6,175 nucleotides of DNA, taken from Actinomycetota bacterium (GTDB lineage: Bacteria > Actinomycetota > Geothermincolia > Fen-727 > Anoxymicrobiaceae). Made by a program: the position numbers and the translations under genes. Positions 1-5,898 of this stretch are shown here, piece after piece; positions within the stretch are counted from its first letter, which is position 1, and each line of letters begins with the position of its first letter. The notes beneath the pieces are model-generated. The model had not been told where the DNA came from. It worked only from the letters and a program-made list of their open reading frames with translations, and searched no databases. The stretch is from positions 1 to 6,175 of the forward strand of contig JAENXM010000104.1 in assembly GCA_016649525.1 (NCBI GenBank), written 5' to 3'.

Positions 1-713
1 ACCAGGAGTCCCATCTTCTCGGTGGCGCTGTTGACCGAGTCGACCCCGTCCTCGACCGTCACCCTTGCCTCCCCGCTGTACTTGGCGACCTCGTGCGAGG
101 CTTCGGCGACGCGCTCGATCTCCTCCGCCATCTTGTTTATGGTGGAGGAAGCCACCATCATCGACTGCACCTGGTCCTCCGCCCCCTTGGCAAGGGCGGA
201 TATCGTGGTAGCCGTCGCCTGAAAGGCGTCGCTCGTATCCTTCGAAACCGAGGCCATGAGGTTGCTCGAACCCGCGACGTCGTCCACGACACCGTGCATC
301 TCGTCGGTGAGCCCGCGCAGAGATCCGAGCATCTCGTTCAGGGCGAGGCTGATCGACCTGAGCTCGGACCTCGTGCTTATAGCGGCATCGGCGCTGAAGT
401 CACAGCTCATCAGCCGCCTTGAGAAGACCTCGAGTTTTTCCAAAGGCCTCACATACATGGCTGCAGCCGCGCCACCAGCGATGGCCACGGCCAGCACTCC
501 CGCGCCAAAACCCAACGCGACGCCGATCAGCCACTTTTCAGGCGTCGGGTCTTCCACAAGTACCAGTACGCCAAGAACGCCTGCCAGGGTCGCGACGGGA
601 AGGGCAAGAATCAACGTGCGCATCCAGAACCTGCGCGTTATCGACAGCGCTCGCCACGAGTTCACCAGAAGGCTCTCTTTACTTCTCTCCATGCTCTCCC
701 TAACTGCAGCCAT
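1..713 (-). CDS. Methyl-accepting chemotaxis protein, N-terminal part (runs off the left edge)
   Basis: Membrane chemoreceptor that would signal to the CheA/CheW complex. The reading frame is open from an ATG at 713 to the window edge, giving 237 residues; the C-terminal signalling tip is outside. Visible layout: a basic cytoplasmic N-terminus (1-32), a first hydrophobic helix (about 33-53, LILALPVATLAGVLGVLVLV), a very short loop (EDPTPEKW, 54-61), a second helix (about 62-86, rich in Gly/Ala), a HAMP-like linker starting at VRPLEKL (88-94) and running to about 138, then the start of the long Ala/Ser/Glu-rich coiled coil (for example MAEEIERVAEASHEVAKYSG). There is no periplasmic or extracellular sensor domain. 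The ATG at 713 has GGAG about 10 bases upstream; an in-frame ATG at 692 (preceded by AGGGAG, closer than usual) is the alternative start. It lies 46 bases after cheR on the same strand, so co-transcription is likely. Family assignment is firm; the ligand is unknown. Confidence 0.9.
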   Translation of the reverse strand, partial: MAAVRESMERSKESLLVNSWRALSITRRFWMRTLILALPVATLAGVLGVLVLVEDPTPEKWLIGVALGFGAGVLAVAIAGGAAAAMYVRPLEKLEVFSRRLMSCDFSADAAISTRSELRSISLALNEMLGSLRGLTDEMHGVVDDVAGSSNLMASVSKDTSDAFQATATTISALAKGAEDQVQSMMVASSTINKMAEEIERVAEASHEVAKYSGEARVTVEDGVDSVNSATEKMGLL

Positions 714-759
714 GACGACTCATCTCCGTATCAAACAGCAAGCAGGCCCGCGGATCGAA

Positions 760-1626
760 TCATCCACTTATAGCCCCCTTTGCGACACCAGGCCTTACCG
801 TCCCGGGGACGCGCTGGTATATCCTCTCGCGTGGGAACGCCGCCTGGAAAAGCGCAGAGGACGCGTGACTGAGCGTCTCCGACTTCCCGAGGACGACGTA
901 CCCGTCCCTCATGATGCTCGACGCGATGATCTCGACGATGCGGGCCTGCACGTTCCGCGAGAAATATATGAGAACATTCCTGCACATAACCATGTCATAG
1001 TGCCGCCGCCCCTCGAGTTCGAACAGGTTCAGTTTCTCGAACTTGACCCGCCTGCGCACGTGCTCCCGGACCTGGTAAGCGATCCCGTTGCCCGTCTCCA
1101 GCTTCTTGAAGTACCTGTCCTGGTCCATGCCCTCGAGCAGGTCACTATCCTGATAAACGCCCTCCCTGGCGACCGCCAGACTCCTGTCGTCTATGTCCGA
1201 CCCCAGTACACGGACGTTCCAGTTGTCTAATTCGTTACCGAGCACGTGGTCTAAGAGCATCGCCATGGAGTAAGGCTCCTCTCCGCTTGCACAGCCGGCG
1301 CACCAGACCCTGAGCGATCTGCTCCCGACCGACCCCTTCGATTTCAGCATGCCCGGGATCACCTCGTCTCGAATCTTGTCGTAAACATCCTTGTCCCTGA
1401 AGAACTGCGTCACGTTTATGGTCAGCTGGTTCAGAAGCTGCGTATATTCCTCCGGATCCACCCGGAGAACCCGCAGGTACTCGAGGTAGTTCCGGCAGTT
1501 CCTCGCCCTGAGCCGGACTGCGATCCTCCTCTTCAGATAGTTTTCCTTGTACTGCTCGCAATCGAGGCCCCTGTCGATGAACAGTCTCCTCTTGAGGAGC
1601 GCAAATGCCTGGTCTTCACTGAGCAA
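760..1626 (-). CDS. cheR: Chemotaxis protein methyltransferase CheR
   Basis: Cytoplasmic S-adenosylmethionine-dependent enzyme that methylates glutamates on chemoreceptors during sensory adaptation. With the chosen start it has 288 residues, normal for the family. The N-terminal helical domain carries YLKRRIAVRLRA (30-41), the basic segment that contacts the receptor. NVTQFFRD (71-78) leads into the Rossmann-type methyltransferase domain, with the SAM-binding motif WCAGCASGEEPYSMAM (108-123), the acidic LGSDID (141-146), CRNVLIYF (215-222) and DGYVVLGKSE (241-250). Start choice: a TTG at 1626 has AGGAG at 1636-1640 with a 9-base spacer. An in-frame TTG at 1662 would add 12 residues, but it has no ribosome site and is part of a TATAAT box. 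It lies immediately upstream of a receptor gene on the same strand. The function is secure; only the start is open. Confidence 0.95.
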   Translation of the reverse strand: MLSEDQAFALLKRRLFIDRGLDCEQYKENYLKRRIAVRLRARNCRNYLEYLRVLRVDPEEYTQLLNQLTINVTQFFRDKDVYDKIRDEVIPGMLKSKGSVGSRSLRVWCAGCASGEEPYSMAMLLDHVLGNELDNWNVRVLGSDIDDRSLAVAREGVYQDSDLLEGMDQDRYFKKLETGNGIAYQVREHVRRRVKFEKLNLFELEGRRHYDMVMCRNVLIYFSRNVQARIVEIIASSIMRDGYVVLGKSETLSHASSALFQAAFPRERIYQRVPGTVRPGVAKGAISG

Positions 1627-1635
1627 TCCGCCACA

Positions 1636-1640
1636 CTCCT
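1636..1640 (-). promoter_or_regulatory. Ribosome binding site that sets the cheR start
   Basis: On the minus strand this reads AGGAG, followed by nine bases and then TTG at 1626. No comparable site precedes the longer TTG candidate at 1662, so this decides for the shorter CheR of 288 residues. Confidence 0.65.
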
Positions 1641-1661
1641 GATAATGGCTTTTGGGCCTCA

Positions 1662-1667
1662 ATTATA
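1662..1667 (-). promoter_or_regulatory. Candidate -10 box (TATAAT) for cheR
   Basis: A perfect TATAAT on the minus strand, with no good -35 box at 16-19 bases. Transcription would begin near 1655, giving a leader of roughly 30 bases to the TTG at 1626. It overlaps the longer TTG candidate of cheR, which argues against that start. It lies in an AT-rich patch, so it could be coincidental. Confidence 0.4.
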
Positions 1668-1795
1668 TTTCATTGCTACTCTTCCGTTCTAATACTCAAG
1701 CCTCCACACAGACAGCCGTGCTCACCCTGACCCGCCCCTTGGCGTACCTGCTCCAATGCAAGGAAGTAGGTCACCGGCACAGCCGTCAACAATTA

Positions 1796-1822
1796 ATATC
1801 GGCATAGAGCCTCGAAGTGTTA
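1796..1822 (-). promoter_or_regulatory. Sigma-28/sigma-D (flagellar and chemotaxis) type promoter upstream of cheR
   Basis: On the minus strand the sequence reads TAAC (1822-1819), exactly 15 bases, then GCCGATAT (1803-1796). The known consensus for FliA/SigD promoters is TAAA, about 15 bases, GCCGATAT or GCCGATAA. The -10 element therefore matches completely and the -35 core three of four, at the expected spacing. It points toward cheR and the chemoreceptor, the gene class this sigma factor normally drives. Transcription would start near 1789, giving a leader of about 160 bases. This is inferred from motif and context only. Confidence 0.6.
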
Positions 1823-1856
1823 AGAACCTGCGGGTCTTTCACATGGCCGGACTTAA

Positions 1857-1901
1857 GACGCCGGGCCGTTACCCCGGCCTTCCGGTCATCACCCCGGCGT
1901 C
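1857..1901. repeat. Inverted repeat abutting the aminotransferase promoter
   Basis: GACGCCGGG at 1857-1865 and its exact reverse complement CCCGGCGTC at 1893-1901, separated by 27 bases. The right arm ends two bases before the TTGACA box. A third copy of the core GACGCCGG lies at 1961-1968, just before the ribosome site. A nested stem, GCCGGG (1860-1865) with CCCGGC (1873-1878), is also possible. Spacing around the promoter suggests an operator, but no regulator is identified. Confidence 0.45.
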
Positions 1902-1903
1902 AA

Positions 1904-1932
1904 TTGACAAGCAGGTCCCCCTGCGTTAACTT
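1904..1932 (+). promoter_or_regulatory. Candidate vegetative promoter for the aminotransferase-ddl unit
   Basis: A perfect -35 TTGACA at 1904-1909, a 17-base spacer, and a -10 TAACTT at 1927-1932 that keeps the three most important positions (first T, second A, last T). Transcription would start near 1939, about 46 bases before the ATG at 1985. Confidence 0.5.
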
Positions 1933-1974
1933 CATTAGAACTCTCGGGGCCGCCGCATCAGACGCCGGCGGTTT

Positions 1975-1979
1975 AGGAG
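1975..1979 (+). promoter_or_regulatory. Ribosome binding site that sets the aminotransferase start
   Basis: AGGAG with a five-base spacer to the ATG at 1985. An ATG at 1980 is followed directly by TAA, so it is not a gene start. Longer in-frame starts upstream have no comparable site. Confidence 0.75.
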
Positions 1980-1984
1980 ATGTA

Positions 1985-3229
1985 ATGTCGCCCGAAATTA
2001 TCTTCGACCCTTATACAAAGCTTTACTCCGAAGCATCCACACTCGTCAGGTCCTCCGACATCCGGGACCTTTTGAGCATAACGGGACGCTCCGACATCAT
2101 ATCCTTCGGAGGGGGACTCCCCTACATAGGCGGGCTACCTCCGGAGGAATTCTCCCGCGTCATGAACGACGTGCTCAGAGAGGGCTTCACCGAGGCCTTC
2201 CAGTACGGAGAGACCGGGGGCCTGGAGATGCTCAAGTCGAGGCTGGTCGAGGTCATGGCCGAGGAAGGCCTGAGCGCCGAACCCGAGCACATCCTGATCA
2301 CCACCGGCAGCCAGCAGGCCCTCGACCTCATAGGCCGCCTATTCATCGACCCTGGTGACACGATAGTCATGGAGGCGCCCACGTATGTCGGTGCCCTGGC
2401 GGCTTTCTGCCCGAACGGCCCCAGGATAACAACGATCCCGCTCGACGACATGGGAATGCGAGTGGAACTGCTGGAGGAGGAGCTCCAACGCGCCGACGCG
2501 TCGGCTCCCAAGTTCGTCTACGTCGTGCCCAATTTCCAGACCCCCGCGGGCGTCACCATGCAGAAAAGCCGCCGCGATAAGCTCATCGAGCTCGCGGAGA
2601 AGCACGACCTGCTCATAATCGAGGACAACCCCTACGGGCTTCTCCGCTTCGAGGGCAAGCCCGAGAAGACTCTTGCAAGCCGTGCCCCGCACCGGGTCGT
2701 CTACCTCGGGACGCTCTCCAAGACAGTCTCCCCCGGTATCAGGGTCGGCTGGGTCATGGCGCCCGCGCCCGTGGTCGAGAAACTCGCAGTGCTGAAGCAG
2801 TCGGCCGACCTCTGTTCCAGCAGCCTGAACCAGATGTTCGCGGAGGCGTACCTGAGCCAGGATATCTGGAAGAAGAACCTCGAGAACCAGAAGAACATTT
2901 ACCGTTCCCGACGCGACACGATGCTGAAGAGCCTGGAGAAACACTTCCCGAAGGAGGCGCGCTGGACGCACCCGCAGGGCGGCCTTTTCATATGGGTGAC
3001 GCTGCCCGAATATCTCGACACGTCCAAGATGCTCCCGCTCGCCATCGAGCAGAAGCTCGCCTACGTACCCGGCACCGCTTTCTATCCCGACTACTCCGGG
3101 GCGAACCACATGAGGCTGAACTTCAGCTTCCCCCCCGAGGAGCAGATCGTCCAGGGAATAAAACGCCTCGGAAAGGTCATAAGAAAAGAGATAGAACTTT
3201 ACCATTCGCTGGGGCTCGATCATCCCTGA
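1985..3229 (+). CDS. PLP-dependent aminotransferase, class I/II (LysN/2-aminoadipate aminotransferase-like)
   Basis: Cytoplasmic pyridoxal-phosphate enzyme that moves an amino group between an amino acid and a 2-oxo acid. It has 414 residues and the fold-type-I layout: substrate-loop glycines FGGGLP (41-46), QYGETGG (73-79), TTGSQQALDL (106-115) at the cofactor phosphate, PNFQTPAG (182-189), EDNPYG (213-218) with the Asp that contacts the pyridine nitrogen, the Schiff-base lysine K246 in LGTLSKTVSPGIRVGW, and R377 in MRLNFS for the substrate carboxylate. The motif set resembles LysN-type and MocR-type aminotransferase domains, but no GntR DNA-binding domain is present, so it is an enzyme and not a MocR regulator. 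The true substrate (2-aminoadipate, aromatic, branched-chain, alanine or glutamate) cannot be told from sequence. It is followed 26 bases later by ddl on the same strand, so the two are probably co-transcribed. Confidence 0.93.
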   Translation: MSPEIIFDPYTKLYSEASTLVRSSDIRDLLSITGRSDIISFGGGLPYIGGLPPEEFSRVMNDVLREGFTEAFQYGETGGLEMLKSRLVEVMAEEGLSAEPEHILITTGSQQALDLIGRLFIDPGDTIVMEAPTYVGALAAFCPNGPRITTIPLDDMGMRVELLEEELQRADASAPKFVYVVPNFQTPAGVTMQKSRRDKLIELAEKHDLLIIEDNPYGLLRFEGKPEKTLASRAPHRVVYLGTLSKTVSPGIRVGWVMAPAPVVEKLAVLKQSADLCSSSLNQMFAEAYLSQDIWKKNLENQKNIYRSRRDTMLKSLEKHFPKEARWTHPQGGLFIWVTLPEYLDTSKMLPLAIEQKLAYVPGTAFYPDYSGANHMRLNFSFPPEEQIVQGIKRLGKVIRKEIELYHSLGLDHP

Positions 3230-3255
3230 CAGATGCCCCGGGAGGAGGAGTCAGC

Positions 3256-4191
3256 ATGAAGGCCAAGATCGCAGTGCTCATGGGAGGTCGCTCCCTAGAG
3301 AGGAGCGTCTCGCTCAAGTCGGGCAAGCGCGTCGCAAGGGCTCTGGTGAGCCGGGGCTACGGCGTGACAAGCCTGGACGTCGATGAAACCCTGGTGCCCC
3401 GCCTTCTTTCGGACAGGCCGGACCTCGTCTACATCGCGCTGCACGGGAAGTACGGCGAGGACGGCACGATCCAGGAGCTCCTGGATATAATCGAGATCCC
3501 CTATACGGGACCGGGGCCCCTGCCGAGCATGATAGGTTTCAACAAGGTCCTCTCGAAGGAGCTTTTCCGCGCGCACGGGATCCCGACCCCCGGGTACTAC
3601 ACGCTCAGCTCTTCGACCCTGCAGGAGATGGGCGCATCGGAACTCCTGGGCGACGCATGGGAGAAGCTGGGCGCCCCGCTCGTGGTCAAGCCGGCGGCCC
3701 AGGGCTCGGCCCTGGGGGTCAGGATCGTCGAGAAACGCGAGGACCTCCCCGGCGCGCTGATAGCGGCCCTCGGGTACGATGACCGGGTTCTCCTCGAGCA
3801 GTATATAGAGGGGTGCGAGGTCGCGGTCAGCTTGATCGGAACGGAAGACCCGGAGATCCTGCCCGTTGTGGAGATCGTGCCCGGCTCCGGGTTCTTCGAC
3901 TTCGAATCCCGATACACCCCGGGGAAAACGGACTATTTCATCCCCGCGAGGCTGGACAAGAAGGTCACCGCCGAGGTCGAGCGCGTGGCCAGGGCCACTC
4001 ACGAGCTTCTCCGATGCAAGGACCTCTCGAGGGTAGACATCATGGTCGGCCTGGACAACGTGCCGTACGTACTGGAGCTGAACATCAGCCCCGGGATGAC
4101 TGAGACCAGCCTGCTTCCGCTGGCCGCCGAGGCAGCCGGCATGTCTTTCGAGGATCTTGTCGAGAGGTTAGTCGAGCTTGCCCTCACCTGA
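3256..4191 (+). CDS. ddl: D-alanine-D-alanine ligase
   Basis: ATP-grasp enzyme of the cytoplasm that joins two D-alanines for the peptidoglycan stem peptide. It has 311 residues, typical length. Family signatures in order: MGGRSLERSVSLKSG (9-23) with Glu15, ALHGKYGEDG (61-70), K97 in FNKVLSK, K145 in VVKP, GSALGV (150-155) with Ser151, the adenine-contacting E181 in LLEQYIEG, ESRYTPGKTDYF (217-228) with Tyr220, RVDIM (259-263) with Asp261, and LELNISPGMTETSLLP (273-288) with Glu274, Asn276, Ser285 and Leu286. The Glu15-Ser151-Tyr220 set fits dipeptide (D-Ala-D-Ala) rather than D-lactate ligases. Substitutions relative to the E. coli enzyme: Asn for Asp before K97, Ala for the second Ser of GSS, and Arg for Lys before Tyr220. 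The start ATG follows a very strong GGAGGAGGAG (3241-3250). Its last 24 bases overlap parB tail to tail. Confidence 0.95.
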   Translation: MKAKIAVLMGGRSLERSVSLKSGKRVARALVSRGYGVTSLDVDETLVPRLLSDRPDLVYIALHGKYGEDGTIQELLDIIEIPYTGPGPLPSMIGFNKVLSKELFRAHGIPTPGYYTLSSSTLQEMGASELLGDAWEKLGAPLVVKPAAQGSALGVRIVEKREDLPGALIAALGYDDRVLLEQYIEGCEVAVSLIGTEDPEILPVVEIVPGSGFFDFESRYTPGKTDYFIPARLDKKVTAEVERVARATHELLRCKDLSRVDIMVGLDNVPYVLELNISPGMTETSLLPLAAEAAGMSFEDLVERLVELALT

Positions 4192-5061
4192 CGGCCCGGG
4201 GGTCGCCGCTTCAGAACCCGCGATAACGCTGTAGATCCTTTTCAGGTCGCCCACGTCGATGAACTCTATGACGAGTCTTCCCTTCAGCCTGCCGAGCGAG
4301 CCCTTGACCCTGGTGTCCAGAATCTCCTCAAGCATCTTGAACATCTCCACAGCCTCGTGGGGGAGGTGCGTTTTCTGCCGCTCTTTGCGGGGCCCTTCCT
4401 CCCCCTTGAGAGAACGGACGGAATCTTCGACCTGTCGCACCGATAATCCCTCTTTGGCGATGCGCAGCGCGAGCTTCTCCTGCAGCTCGGGCTCGTCCTG
4501 CAAGGCCAGAAGCGCCCTCGCGTGTCCCGTCGTGATCCTGTCCTCCATGATCTGCTGCTGTATCGAAGGCGTCAGCTGCAGCAAGCGTATTGTGTTCGTG
4601 ATCTGCGCCCTGCTCTTGCCTACCCTGCGCGAAAGCTCCTCGTGGGTGATGCCGAAGTCGTCCAGCAACTGCTGAAAAGCGGTGGCCTCCTCGATCCCGT
4701 TGAGATCATCGCGATGAAGGTTCTCGATCAGCGCCATCTCGAGCGAGTCCGTCTCCGTCGAATCCCGGACGATCGCCGGCACCTTCTCTAGGCCCGCCAT
4801 CCGGGCGGCGCGCCACCTTCTCTCCCCCGCGACCAGTTCATACTCGGTCCCGACGGACCTCACTATAATAGGCTGAACGACCCCAAAAACATCTATTGAC
4901 CGGGCCATCTCTTCGAGGCCATCCGGATCGAACATCATACGCGGCTGCCTCGGGTTCGGCTTGATGTCCTTTATGGGGATCTCTTCAAGCCGGTGCCCCT
5001 GCGCTGTCGCCGCGGAGCCAATCAGCACGTCCAGCCCCTTGCCCAGTCCTCTCCTGGCCAC
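4168..5061 (-). CDS. parB: Chromosome partitioning protein ParB (Spo0J family)
   Basis: CTP-dependent DNA clamp that loads at parS sites and spreads, working with ParA and SMC to separate origins. It has 297 residues. Visible parts: a basic N-terminal tail RRGLGKGL (3-10), which in this family stimulates the ParA ATPase; the N-terminal CTP-binding domain (about 24-120) with NPRQPR (36-41), GVVQP (60-64), the arginine-rich GERRWRAAR (79-87) and ENLHRDDLNGIEEA (113-126, family usually ENLQR.DLNPIEEA); a helix-turn-helix for parS at about 138-161 (EELSRRVGKSRAQITN); GHARALLAL (179-187); and a C-terminal dimerisation domain (about 236-283). The start is GTG at 5061, fixed by the conserved tail. 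It begins inside parA, with 77 bases shared, so translation is probably coupled. There is only a weak AAGGA-like ribosome site upstream. Confidence 0.96.
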   Translation of the reverse strand: MARRGLGKGLDVLIGSAATAQGHRLEEIPIKDIKPNPRQPRMMFDPDGLEEMARSIDVFGVVQPIIVRSVGTEYELVAGERRWRAARMAGLEKVPAIVRDSTETDSLEMALIENLHRDDLNGIEEATAFQQLLDDFGITHEELSRRVGKSRAQITNTIRLLQLTPSIQQQIMEDRITTGHARALLALQDEPELQEKLALRIAKEGLSVRQVEDSVRSLKGEEGPRKERQKTHLPHEAVEMFKMLEEILDTRVKGSLGRLKGRLVIEFIDVGDLKRIYSVIAGSEAATPGPSGEGKLD

Positions 5062-5866
5062 TTTTCACCACTTCCTTCGCAAGCTCCGTGTACGCCCAGG
5101 CTCCTTTCGAAGAGGGATCGTAAAGGATGATCGGCTTTCCAAAACCAGGCGCCTCGGAGAGCCTGACGGTACGAGGGATGACGGTCTCTATCGCCAGCTG
5201 CGGGTATTCCCTCCTCACCTCAGCCTCCACGTCACGCGACAGGTTGGTCCTCGAGTCGAACATCGTGAGCAGCACCCCGGTTATCCGGAGCTCCGGATTC
5301 AAATGCAGCTTCACCCTCTTTATCGTCCGAAACAGATATACAAGGCCCTCGAGCGCGTAGTATTCACACTGTATCGGTATGATGGTCTCTTCCGCCGCCG
5401 CGAGGCCGTTTATCGTCAAAAGTCCAAGCGCCGGAGGGCAGTCGATTATTATGAACTCATAATCGGACCGTATCGTCTCCAGCCCCCTTCGGAGCCTGTT
5501 CTCGCGCGATAACTCCGCGGCTAGCTCGATCTCCGCAGCCGCCAGATCTAACGTGGAGGGTATCACGTCCATCCCATCGACAGGACCGCGTCTGATGACA
5601 GCACGCGGATCCAGCCCATCCATCAGTACGTCGTATACGCACTCGGCAATCTCTGCCTTCTCAATCCCCACCCCGCTCGTCGCGTTACCCTGGGGATCCA
5701 TGTCTACCATTAGCACTCTATGACCTAGCTTCGCCAGACAGGAACTGAGGTTTATCGCAGTGGTTGTCTTGCCGACCCCGCCCTTCTGGTTTGTTATCGC
5801 TATGGTCCTCAGGATGCCGCTATCGGTATCGATATTCTCCCCGGTCACTTCGCATTCATCGGTCAT
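4985..5866 (-). CDS. parA: Chromosome partitioning ATPase ParA (Soj family)
   Basis: Deviant Walker-A ATPase that binds DNA non-specifically as an ATP dimer and moves ParB-bound origins; in some bacteria it also acts on DnaA. It has 293 residues. KGGVGKTT (28-35) has the signature Lys28; VDMDPQGN (54-61) is the A' motif; FIIIDCPP (138-145) is Walker B; FDSRTNLS (203-210) and RLSEAPGFGKP (235-245) are typical of chromosomal Soj proteins. There is no N-terminal helix-turn-helix, unlike plasmid P1-type ParA. The start ATG at 5866 has AGGAG (5874-5878) with a seven-base spacer. Two oddities: an acidic extension of about 18 residues before ILRTIAITNQ, and a C-terminal tail of about 25 residues beyond the usual ELAKEVV end, read from DNA that also encodes the ParB N-terminus. 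It follows rsmG by 32 bases. Confidence 0.96.
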   Translation of the reverse strand: MTDECEVTGENIDTDSGILRTIAITNQKGGVGKTTTAINLSSCLAKLGHRVLMVDMDPQGNATSGVGIEKAEIAECVYDVLMDGLDPRAVIRRGPVDGMDVIPSTLDLAAAEIELAAELSRENRLRRGLETIRSDYEFIIIDCPPALGLLTINGLAAAEETIIPIQCEYYALEGLVYLFRTIKRVKLHLNPELRITGVLLTMFDSRTNLSRDVEAEVRREYPQLAIETVIPRTVRLSEAPGFGKPIILYDPSSKGAWAYTELAKEVVKSGQERTGQGAGRADWLRGDSAGAPA

Positions 5867-5898
5867 GGATCTTCTCCTAGAACCTGGCGAACAATATC

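Larger units (their letters stand above)
1627..1984. other. Divergent intergenic region between cheR and the aminotransferase gene
   Basis: About 358 bases without a credible gene. It carries outward-facing signals: a sigma-D-like promoter and a TATAAT -10 for cheR on the minus strand, and a TTGACA promoter for the aminotransferase on the plus strand. It also contains three copies of GACGCCGG (either orientation) and a direct repeat ACAGCCGT at 1712-1719 and 1779-1786, which lies in the predicted cheR leader. The aminotransferase frame stays open back to about 1817, but that stretch has no ribosome site and looks non-coding. Confidence 0.75.

Noticed and set aside
256..1230. Long plus-strand open frame (324 codons) across the chemoreceptor and cheR
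   Set aside because: It lies opposite two well-recognised genes, has low-complexity Arg/Pro/Ser-rich composition and matches no family; it is a shadow frame of GC-rich coding DNA.
1784..1789. Minus-strand TTGACG as another -35 box for cheR
   Set aside because: No acceptable -10 sequence at 15-18 bases downstream; the spacing leads to CTTCCT.
1640..1790. Riboswitch (for example c-di-GMP type) in the long predicted cheR leader
   Set aside because: I compared the leader with the conserved GEMM core by eye and saw no match; only the short direct repeat ACAGCCGT stood out.
1835..1850. Possible parS site (TCTTTCACATG followed by GCCGG)
   Set aside because: It matches only the left half of the parS palindrome, about 9 of 16 positions, and lacks the right half.
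1817..1984. 56-residue N-terminal extension of the aminotransferase
   Set aside because: It has no ribosome site or family similarity, contains the promoter and repeat signals, and the ATG at 1985 has an ideal AGGAG.
2339..3223. Long minus-strand open frame (294 codons) opposite the aminotransferase
   Set aside because: It covers the catalytic core of a clear aminotransferase on the other strand and shows no domain motifs.
4189..4215. GC-rich stretch after the ddl stop as a terminator
   Set aside because: It includes CCCGGG and G/C runs, but no convincing stem with a following T-run, and it is parB coding sequence.
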